This document shows positions 13,447 to 24,600 of a stretch of 64,000 nucleotides of DNA, one piece after another. The translations under genes and the position numbers were made by a program. The DNA comes from Panonychus citri (Eukaryota; Arthropoda; Arachnida; Trombidiformes; Tetranychidae), in contig NW_026515539.1 in assembly GCF_014898815.1 (NCBI RefSeq), positions 3,472,001 through 3,536,000 of the forward strand, in the 5' to 3' direction. A model generated the notes under the pieces. The model did not search any database and had not been told where the DNA came from. It worked only from the letters and a program-made list of their open reading frames with translations. Numbering within the stretch: the stretch's first letter is position 1; every line of letters starts with the position of its first letter.

Positions 13447-15154
13447 GAATTGATATTGATCAGAATTGATTATAAGATGTTAGGAAAAGATATCGATACA
13501 ATTAATGGTATTAAAGAAATTTATTTAATGTTAATCATGTTTGATGATCGTTGAAGAAATTAAGATGATTATCATCCTGATCATGATCTCTCTCTCTCTC
13601 TCTCTCTCTCTTTAAATTGTCATAAAATTGTTAGTTTATCACAATTAGAATCACAATTTATCTCAACTCATGAATTTCTCTCGATACATTTTCATTTAAT
13701 CGGATTCTCAATCTTTCAACTGAATCATTTTCTTCCTGATGATCAACATCATCATCTCATTTCCTTTCTTGTCTTCCTATTCACATTTAATTGATAAATT
13801 ATACTTAAAGTTAACATTAAGATGCAACAATTTATTGTTAAAGATTATATTTAACTGTTAATTAAAACAATTAACTTTCACATCAAACTAAATTGATAAC
13901 AGTTTCAATTGAGTTCATCATGATTTCATGATAGTTTTTCCCTTCAGACTCAGACTTGATATATTATCAACAAAATGGTCTCAAATAACATTGTTAAAAT
14001 AGCTGCAAATAATTAACCTAATTGTGCTTGTAAATATCAATCAATTGATATTAATCACTTACAATTAGAAGCTGAAAGAAATCAAATGTTTCCAATTTAC
14101 AGTTATATCATTTTCAATATGTTAACGTTTGTTGATTAATATGATTCACTGATTTAGATGATAATTAGACTCTTGAGACTGTTGAATTGGTTATGAGTAA
14201 TTATCCGGATGATGATGATGATAATTGAAGATGAAGAAGACAAAAAAAAAGAAAGTAAAGAAAGACAAAGTTACCATAACAATAGGATTGACCACCAGAG
14301 ATGATGATGATGACCCTCAGGCTGAAAGAGTTAATTTTTCAAGCAAAATAAAGTTAAGAAAACAAGAAAAAAGTTCTGAGAGACATTTTGTTTGTCTGAC
14401 CTTAACATTTACTTTGCTTTATTGTAAAGTTCAAATGTCCGTTAACAAGTGACCTCAAGTAGACTAGATTAACTAGTTAAACTCACGGTGTGACCATTGA
14501 GTGACCACCGAACCGTTGGTTATAATTGCAACCTAATTTGATCTTAACAAGCCTTGAAAAGAAAAGTTGAAAACCCGAAGAAAAAGTGAAAATAGTTTCA
14601 CCTCATTGAAGATGAAAAATTATCATCCTTATAATTATAACTCTCGAATCATCATGAACGCGTGCTGATGGACATTCCTACTCTTGACCAGTCCCATCAG
14701 CCTCCATGTATTTTATAGTAAACAACAATTAACTGTTGATCAATTTGATCTCAATCGCATTTATATTCGTTGCTGTAGTAAATGTGAATCCTTATATTAT
14801 TACTTATGAACATTCAAAGTATAATTATCAAGATTATCAATCTGATTACAGAATTAGAAAGGAAAACAATCAATTAAAATGAGTTGATTTAATTACTGTT
14901 ACAATCGATAAATTTTTCAACACAAATTGTTTTTCAATGAAAAGTCAATTGAATTAACCTTGAAATGGTTTATTGTTTGATAACATGAGTGAAGTTTAAT
15001 TGTTTACAGTTAACATGATGATGATAATATCAACATCTTAAATCATCTTGATTGTTACATGTTCAATCATTGAATATTCAATTTCAAATCCTCCCTTCAT
15101 GTTATAGGCTGAATACAAATCCACCCACATGATAATCATAAACCAAGATGATAC

Positions 15155-15156
<2 letters not shown>

Positions 15157-15209
<53 letters not shown>
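15157..15209. repeat. (AG)n microsatellite, 53 bp
   Basis: Uninterrupted AG dinucleotide array, the longest in the window. GAGAG is also the core bound by GAGA-factor-type proteins in insects. Confidence 0.97.
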
Positions 15210-15214
<5 letters not shown>

Positions 15215-17162
15215 ATCTGTTTGCAGAATCAGAATGATGATAAATTTTAATGATAAAAAATGGTGACTTTGGTTAGAAACCTGATAAACTTGTCAACAAG
15301 AATGAGAGTCAAGCCTTTAAGTCAAAAGTGAGATGATGATGATGATGAACATGATGATGATAAGAAGGAGGAGGAGAAGATGGTGATGAAGATGAAGATG
15401 ATCTGGAAAAGAAAAGAATGAGGATGAACCTATAAAATGATAGAATCGAAGAGTTTGAAAGAAAAGAACATGATAAAAGATGAAAAGTTCTACTCCTCTT
15501 CTTCTTCTTCTTAGATAAGATGATGAGCATGAAGATGAAGATGAAGATGAAGGTGATGATAAAGATGATATAGAGTTAAAACCTGTAAAGATAATGTGGT
15601 TTACGCCTTAAAAGTGATTCTCCAACAGAAAATGATAAAAAGAATTCACGTGACCCAATAGACTCCACCTTTTGTATCATCATTGTCTTTCTTTCTTCTC
15701 TGTCTATTTTATCATCTTCATCTTCATCATCATCTTCTCTTATTTTTTTCTCTTTTTTATCTTCTATCCGTCCTCTCGCCTCACTCTCCATCTCTTTCAT
15801 CTCTTTCTCTTCTTTATCTCTTCTCTGTCTTTCCATATATCTTTTTATCTTCATCTCTCTCTCTCTCTCCCTCTCCCTCTCCTCTCTCTCATCATCATCA
15901 TCATTATCCTCTGTCTCTCAAGTGTCTCTTTCCAACATTGTCAGTTGAAGACTCATCATCATCATCTCTCATCATTTGTCTTCTTACCTTCAACATTGCG
16001 AATCATTGATTCTCATTCAGTTTCCGATTAATTTTCATTTCTGTTGATTTTTTTTCTTTCATTTAATTAATTGATTAATTCTCTCTCTCTTTAATTGTTC
16101 ATCTTCGTGTACAACTCACATATGGATTGGTGATTACAATTAACAACAATCAATCGGATGTGCAACTATTACAACAACAATTAAAATCCATTAATTGTGA
16201 TTATGTTATTAAACCATTGATTGGGTTCAGTTTAACTAATTAAAAATCAACTCAAAACTCAATTGGATTGATTTATAATCCTGATTGTTATCATACAAAA
16301 TTTTAACGGATCTTGATTAACTTTCAATTGATCAACATTAAATTGTAAAATGTCAAGTAAGTTGTTACTACAATTAACTAATTTAAATTGATTGTGATGA
16401 TTAAGTGTTAACCAAATTACACAGTTAATTATGTGAATCATCAACTTTAATTGTTATCATCAATATTATCATCTCTTTCCTCTTCAATAGACAACAACAA
16501 GTGATGATCGAGAAAAGTGTTAATTGATTAATCATCTTAATTGTTATCATCGAGAAAATTGATTAAATTAATTATCTAATTTCCTTGTTTCTTAGACAAC
16601 TTTAATTTTCACCAGCAAATGATGATTAATTGTTGCCAATTGATTGTTAAATCTTATCATGATTAACTTACAACCGGAAGTTTTCATGAGTAAACAAAAC
16701 AGTGAATTAAATTGTTAGGTTGCTAATTAACTACCAACATGATTCACTTGATTAACTAATCAAAGTAAATCGTTCATTTCTTAGATTAAAAATTGAATAC
16801 CCTTAGTTACATTGATTGTTAATTCTAGCTGACAATTAACCCTGAGAGTTTCTATCAACAATCATCATCATCATCATCAAAGTAAACAATTCAAAGTGAT
16901 GAAACAAAATCAACAACAATTAACTATTCCCATGTTAACAATTAACACGAAATTTATCCCAAAAAAATGATCAATTCAACTGTCCAACTAATCAACTAAT
17001 CAACTAATCAATTGGTAAATGTGATTCTCATAGTGATAGAATCCAATTTAGATTTTGATCAGTTAATTAAGGTGATGATCTAAAAGGATGAGGATGGAGA
17101 TAAAGATGGAGATGAAAACCAAAGAGATAAATTTATTTTCTCTTTCTTTTTTCCTCTCTCTT

Positions 17163-17370
17163 TAGATGAAGACATCAACATCTTCCTATTGTGGTTTTAA
17201 GAAGATGATAAAGAAGATAATTCTATTTATCTTCTTGTATTGATATTCTTATGCATTCACACCTTTGGTCAAATGATGATAAATTTATCTTCTCACCTTT
17301 ATCCTTATCATCCTATTGATCCTCATCTCTTGTTATCTTGTCTATTATTGTATCACAATCAATGGTTATC
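17163..17370 (+). repeat. Diverged dispersed repeat, copy B
   Basis: This is the partner of 6535-6810 in the same orientation, about 10.6 kb downstream. The shared blocks are non-repetitive enough that common GAT richness does not explain them. Homology may extend weakly further right in both copies. Confidence 0.65.
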
Positions 17371-20300
17371 CAAACAAGTTAATCAAATTAACCTGTCAAA
17401 AAGTATCTCATCAATTAATTATTTACTCATTGACTGCGATTTTCATTGATTAACCTTAATTGTTACGATTTCATGTTGACATTTTGTTGATTTGTTTTTT
17501 CCCCTCTTACTCTTGTCTTGCAATTGATTTTGTCTTCTCATTGATCAATAATGATTATTAATGATGATTTTTATTATTTACCTTTGATTGTGATTCATGT
17601 TTAGTACTATTACTTTAACTAGCATAAGTTAATCAAACAATCAACTAAATTGTTTACACAAATTTAACATTGATTTAGGTTAACATTGATTATTTACCTA
17701 ATTCCAATCAGTTTGTATTAAAAAAAAATAATTTTGTCCATTGATTGTTGTTGTTGTTGTTTCATTCAAAAGATGAGTTCAAATTACTATTAGTTTTACA
17801 CTAATTGTAAACACATTATCATGATGATTTAATGATAATCACTAATGATTAAGGTAAACACGATAGTTGAAAATGTTGTATCATCTTTCATCCTCCTACA
17901 CCACCCACTTTACCTTGATCTTGATAAATTGTTGATATTAAACCACAGAGAAACAGCTGATTAAACAATTAGCTTAACATGATGATCAATGATTATCTTA
18001 ATCATCTTCAGGTAAACAAGTAAATCAGGTAAATGTTTGGTGATGATGATAATCCTAAAGGAGGCGGATAATATGAAAGATACGATATTTGATATTAGAT
18101 AATAATAATAATTGTTATTAATTGTATCAACACACATTGTAACTATTGATACCTGGTGTCCATCCTTCTGGTCAATATCAAAACGTTGATGATAATAAAG
18201 GTTGCAGATGATTGATGAATATGATGATCATAATGACATTTGACCTCGTAAAAAGAGGAGAGAGAGATTATTTTGATTATCAAACCTTTTTATCCATTGA
18301 CCTGAGAGATGGAAGATGCTGGTGTGTCGAAGAAGAAGAAAAAAATTGTTTTCGATTCGCGCCCTCGCCTCAGAATCGAAAATATCAAAAGAGAAAATGA
18401 TAAGTTACCTTGAGAAGATGAAGAAGATGAAGATGATGATAAAATATAATAAATTGATATTGATGATAAAGAAGAAAACACTCCTATAAACGGAAGAAGA
18501 AGCTTTATCATCTTCTAAGAAGAAGAAGAAGAAGACAAAGAGAGAGAGAGAGAGAGAGAGAAAAGATTTTCGATATTGCGAAAATCCTATAGAATCTATT
18601 GGACTTTTATTCTCTTCCTTTCCAATCTTCCTCATCTTCCTCATCTTCACCATCTCACCTATTATATTATATTGAACAAAGACTAACCTTTGAAAGTTCA
18701 TTTATCAACCTAACCTACAATAGTGGAAACTTTTACCTTTGAACATTCAAATGAATATATTTCATTGATTCTGTTGATTCTCAGCAATCAACTAACTATT
18801 ACCAATGATTTATATTCAATCTTGAACCTCGACAGGGACGATTAATATTCAATAAGATATAAAGAAATGATAATATTGAGAAAATGTTATTTTCCCAATT
18901 GATGTTTGGTTGAAAATCACCAAAGTGAAAAAACCACTAAAAGTTAACCAACAATTGAATTAAATTAACTTATCATTTGGTTAACTTTTTCACTTGATAA
19001 ATTGTTACCTTATTATTATGATTAATATTATCAACGATATCATCGACAATTAAGTTATACAATTTTCCTGTTCGTTGCAACGATTTAACATGAAATTGAA
19101 TCTATTTTAATTGATTGTTTTTCCTTGAGATGGATTAACATCAAATTGATTAATCTTAATCAGTTTTAATCATTATCATTGCAACGTGTTGATTAAATGT
19201 GACCAAAAGTGATTTATTAACCTTTTCCCAATTCAACTGATTAAGTTAATTGTTCAACTATTGATTTTAAATCGGTCAAGCTCAAGGTTTCCTTATGGTT
19301 ACAATTTAGCTTTCTATTAATAACGATTAAGGATTTAGTTGATTTAATCCGAGTATTAATAAAATATTGATAGATTTTAGTAATCAATTGATTGAGATTA
19401 ACATAAATCAATCAATTAATGAATGAAACTAAATTAAAACCACGTTTGATTAACTAATATTGATTATCATTTGATCACATGTTTACATGTTTTAAACATG
19501 ACAATTAGTTGATATTTTATAATTAACTTTGATTAAAGTTTTCCAACAATATGTTTAACTATAATTAACTAACAAGTTGCAATATTTAATTTTCATATAT
19601 GTAATTAGTTAATTATGATAACTTGGATAGATTATCTTTCGTCTTAATTACAATTACATATCTAATTAATGAGTAATATCAATTATCAAGGATCATTGAT
19701 TTAGATTAATTTTCCTGAGATTATTTTTCTTGTGGTTAAATAAACTTTTTTCATGGTTAATTAATAATCTAAATTAGCCGATTAATTATTCAATAATCAA
19801 GTGAACAACAAGCAAAAAGGCTGAAACAATTTAATTTAGATTGAGGACATAATCGTTACAATTAACTCTCTCTCTCTATGTTAAAATGATTGGATGAAAA
19901 TCTGGGCTCAGAATGATAATCAATCCAATGATTAGTCCAATGGTCAATTAGATTTGTGATTAACTTTCAGCAATTTAAGTTTATTGGTAGATAGTTAAGT
20001 GATCCGTCAAGTTAAACTTAAACTGTCAAATAAGTAACACTTACAATTAACAAGCAATCAAGATGATTACTTGTTGAATCTTTTTTTTTTGCTTAATCAT
20101 TTGTAATCTAATTGGAAAGTTTTGTAAACATTTACAATTAAACCTCTTTACAGTTAAATCATAAAATTGATTATTACTATTTAAGTTGCTCTTGTTTCAC
20201 AATTAGCAATTAACTAACAGCTACTAGAAAACATTGATGATCATGTTAATTGTTGTTACTATTTAAGTGTTAAAACATATGTTAGTTAATCATTATTTAG

Positions 20301-21368
20301 AAACAAATTTCTCAATGATGATAATTATTAAGATAATTAACTTAATTTCAAGAGTCTTAGTTAATTGTGAATTTGCAATTAACTAAATCAAGAAACTTTT
20401 CTGTTGGTTAAGTTAATCATAAATTTGAAAATAATGTTTTTTAGGATAATAAAAAGTTTCGGCAAATATTTTTTACTCATAAAATTAGTTAATTGTTGAA
20501 ACAACAATTTGATTTACAATTAGTTAATCATCATTTCTTGACTGATTGATTAATTTTTCCAACATAATAATTGTTACAATCAATAAATCAAACATGCTAG
20601 TCTATTTGATTTAAGATTAAAGGGAATCTCTAATTAGCCTGATTACTTTTTCATTTAACTTTAAATGGTGACATTTGATTGGTGAACACTAATTGTAATT
20701 AGTTAATTTGATTTGTAATCTATTTACATATTTTACCTTTTAAAGGTAAACAATTAACTCGTATCCATCCAAGTGAATCATTGATGATCACATTTTTATT
20801 GTATCTTATAAAAGTGTCACCAAATTGTGATTAGACTAATCTTTTGATAATCTTTGGTCAAATAATCAATTAAAATTAACGTTTTATTATCATGATTAAG
20901 GTTAACCTAATTGTGATGATTTCCTGTTGATTACAATTGAAACATAAACATGATAATAATAGTTTATTACATCAATTGTTTCATTAACCTTTGACCTTGT
21001 ATTTACATTTGTCTCTCGAACTGACAGAAAAAAAGTTCTAAAGGTTGAAACTTTTTTATTCTGTTCGAAAAAACTTTGATAAAGAAAAAAAAAGTTTTCG
21101 AAAACTTTTCGGTCAATTATTATTTTCAGAGTTTTCATGTTAATTATCAGGAGAAACTTAATTGTGATGGTCTTAATTTAGTTTTATTGACTGTAAACAA
21201 TTAAAGAAAAAGAAAAAGTTTTTTCTTTGTTTATCTTATTATGGATTCGTTTCCGTTTCTCAACTGACCAGCTCATCGGTACTCTACTGGTACTTTATGA
21301 CCAACGCCTGTTGAATCAACGGGAGGTGTGACGAGGAAGAGGTTCTAAGTGGTAGTGATTGTGATGCC

Positions 21369-21689
21369 ATGAGTGGTGATGAAGCTGACGATGAATCGTT
21401 TGTATCTTCATCTCAATATAATCATCATCACACTAATCAACAATTAACTTTAACAATGGACAATTTACAATCAAACGGATTCCTTACCAATTTACCTAAA
21501 TCACTTGAATTACGTCCATCATCATTATCTTCAAATAACAATAATGATCTTCATCATCATAACTCCTCTTCCGGTTTACCAAGGTTAGTTGCCGTTACAA
21601 CCAAAGTTGACCTAAGAACGGGGCACAGATTTGGCCCATTTCCGGGTAAAATAACCAAAGATCCGGTTCCACAAAGTTACAATTGGAAG
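21369..21689 (+). CDS. ham: ham/MECOM-like coding exon 1: acidic N-terminus and first part of PR domain
   Basis: This exon encodes 107 codons, ending in phase 0 at AAG/GTAAGA (donor at 21690). The start is the first ATG after the in-frame TGA at 21312-21314. An upstream ATG at 21364 is out of frame and stops at once. The protein opens with an acidic stretch (MSGDEADDESF), then a His/Gln/Asn-rich region. The PR domain begins at about residue 44 with SLELRPSS and continues with LRTGHRFGPFPGKITKDP and YNW, which parallel ELRES, GE-FGP-VGE and KDP-YGW in vertebrate PRDM3/16. A low-complexity Asn/His insert sits inside the start of the PR domain. A plausible 3' splice site (TTTCTCAACTGACCAG, ending about 21271) upstream suggests that the exon begins in 5' UTR. 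Confidence 0.92.
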
Positions 21690-24600
21690 GTAAGAGTTTC
21701 CAAATTTATTATCAATGTTGTTATTTATCAAATTAACCATGTAATTGATTCAGTTATCATTTGAAAATGAACAAATAGATTTTGTGTTTTCATTTCAACC
21801 GGAAGTTTATCCCACCCACTTTTTATTATTCTTATTATTGGTAAAACAAATATCCGGTTTTGAAACACTTTGTATATTTATTACAACATGATAATAATTG
21901 ACGAGATAGATAAAAACAAACAAAACAAATAACATGATAGTTAAACTGATAATCAGGTAACAATCAAGGTAACCCAATATTAAATTGAATCATTATAATC
22001 AAAAGCATTTGTTTTTCACCAATTAGATTCCCATTGTTATCATGATGATATAATTATCATGTATTCCTGAAAAAAAAACAATCAACCTGAAAGGTTATCA
22101 TTAACAAGAAGGTGATAATTATCAATATCAGAGTGGGAATGATCTATGAACTTGTATATTTATCCAGAGGGTGGGTTATTATTGTGGGTGGATCAAGATT
22201 ATTTTAAGATTATCATTATAATGGATTGAACATTTTGTCAATTGAAATGCGAATTGGTAATAAATAAGCTTTAGTTTTCCAATTGAAAAAGATTGTACTG
22301 TAAACTTTGTGATTCTTTGTTGTATTTTAGATGTTGATTGAATTGTCATTTGGGTGACAATTTGAATCCATTTTGAGAGAGAAAGAGAAGATGAGAAAGA
22401 AGATGATGAGGATGAGAAGATGAAAATAAAGATACAATAATAATAACACACGTACACAAACGGCTTGAAGGTTTTAAGGTCTTAATCCGTCGTGCGCTTT
22501 TACTAGAACGTCGAGAAAAGTTTTAAGCTTCAATTCTGAGTTCCGAAAATGCTCTGACAATACAATATTATCACAATAGAAGAGTAAGTGAGAGAGAAAG
22601 AAAGAGAGAACACCTTTGGACAAAAGAGAGAATTGAAACATTAAAAGCTTCTCTTCATCTTCTTTTTTTTCCTCTAACACCATTCTCGTTTCGGCCTTTT
22701 GTATATTCGATATATTCGGTCTCTCTCTCTCTCTCTTGTTTACATTGGATTGCCACTTTCACCCTCACTGATGATCAGGATGATCTCTTTCTCTCTTTCT
22801 CCCTCCTTAGATCATCTTCTCACCCTTCATCAATAGTCCCAACTACCTTTTGGTCAAAACCATTGAAAAGATTCATTGAAAGGTAAACCTTAAAATCCAA
22901 GGTTAGGCTTTTTTCAAATAACTTTTTTCACCTTATACACCTTTGTGTTCATCTTCATCTTCATCATCATCATTATCATCATCATCTTTTCCTTTCTACT
23001 AGCGTCTATTTTGTCTCTCTCTCCCTCTATCTTTCACCTTTATCCTCATCTCTTTTTTATTTCTTCTTCTTCATCCTCATCATCATCATTTATCAAGATG
23101 ATGATTGTTGTTATTATTGATATATGAAAGTTTCCTTAAAGATGATGAATAAAATTCAATGATGGTAAAATTTTTTCTCTCCTTCATCTTCATCTTCATC
23201 TCCTCTCTCTCTCTCTCTCTCCCTCTCATATCTTTTACCATGTCGAGTGTCAAAGATCATGTCATCCTTAATCTCTCTCCCTCAATCCCTTTGATTGAAA
23301 TGATTAAATGATTAACTTTCAAGAATAAACTTCTAATTCAATATTTGGTTTTGTTTCTTTGTAACATGAAAATAATATTATTACATTATTATTATCATAA
23401 TCTAATAACACAGATAAAAGTTGAAAGTTATTATCATTTTTTGATGTTGTTCCCTTTTACCATGAAATTCAAGTCTCAGAATCTGAATGAAATAATATCA
23501 TGGAACAATTTAATGATAATAGTAATGATAATAAAAAAAAGTCTAATAGTTTGAGTGAAATGACAAAAGCATCTGGTTACATGTTACTTTGAGATAGAAA
23601 TGAGAAGTTACTAAAAACGAAGAAAAAAAAGTTCCAAGTTCGAATATTCAGTTCGAATGTACTTCACCTTAATGGTTTCTCTTTCTTTACTTTTTTTTCT
23701 ATCTTCCTCCTACTTTTCTACTCGAAATGATGATCTTGATGATGTCGAAAAGGAGGAGGAACATTTTCTGGGAGTGGGAGTGGGAAGAAGGAGAAGAATA
23801 TGAAAGATTAACTCAGAGAGAGAAATGAGAATTTTCTCCCCATGTAATTGCCCTTTGAAAATTTTCTTATTTCATCTCATCATGTTTGAAATTCATCTTC
23901 AAGTTTCCATGGTAACGTTGAGCATTCATCTAAACTGATAACTCCAATTGAGATAATAACAATAATATTATCATTGTGGGCGAATGAGAGTAAAATTTAC
24001 TGACAGCAAAATCGTAACAATCAATTGATTATCATGTAAGATAATTGGTAATTTTTTTATCATTACGGTTCAATATTTCACTAAATTAAATTACATCAGA
24101 AACATTCATCTTCAATTTTTCATCAATCTCATCATTATGATGATCCATTAATCCAACTTGTCTTAACCATGAAGATGAAGATGAAGATGATAATCTGAAT
24201 GAAAGTTACAAGATCATCATCTCGAAACCAATGCAATTGATTTAAGTTAATCTAGTTTTCGTTTTCTATCAACTTGATTGGAAAATATCAGTTTATTATA
24301 ATAATGAATTTCAGTCGTTCAATTGTCATGATAATCAACTGGAAGATTAAGTTGTTGTTGATGATTAACAATCGTCATCTCAGTTAACTCAATTTGAGAG
24401 TCTAAAGATTTACCTTGAATCATCTTCAAGTTTCCATGGTAACGTTGAGCATTCATCTAAACTGATAACTCCAATTGAGATAATAACAATAATATTATCA
24501 TTGTGGGCGAATGAGAGTAAAATTTACTGACAGCAAAATCGTAACAATCAATTGATTATCATGTAAGATAATTGGTAATTTTTTTATCATTACGGTTCAA

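Larger units (their letters stand above)
901..21314. other. Intergenic / upstream regulatory region, no convincing coding exon
   Basis: About 20 kb separate the leftward caspase and the rightward hamlet/MECOM-like coding region. Apparent open frames here translate to runs of Asp/Glu, His, Ser/Leu or Lys/Arg from GAT, CAT, CT and AAG simple repeats. None shows a protein family or paired splice sites. The region holds many microsatellites (for example 1687-1719, 7699-7734, 8227-8252, 15157-15209), a diverged dispersed repeat pair (6535-6810 and 17163-17370), an X-box at 13433-13446, three ATCAGCTGAT palindromes at 10.5-12.7 kb, a CTCF-like site at 11512-11522 and several CACGCG sites. Untranslated 5' exons of the hamlet-like gene may be here; a perfect CAG/GTAAGT donor at about 5099-5106 is one candidate. 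I cannot confirm any. Confidence 0.6.

Noticed and set aside
15672..16031. Long plus-strand frame of Ser/Phe/Leu/His
   Set aside because: Generated by TTC, CTC and ATC repeats; overlapping frames of equal quality exist on both strands.
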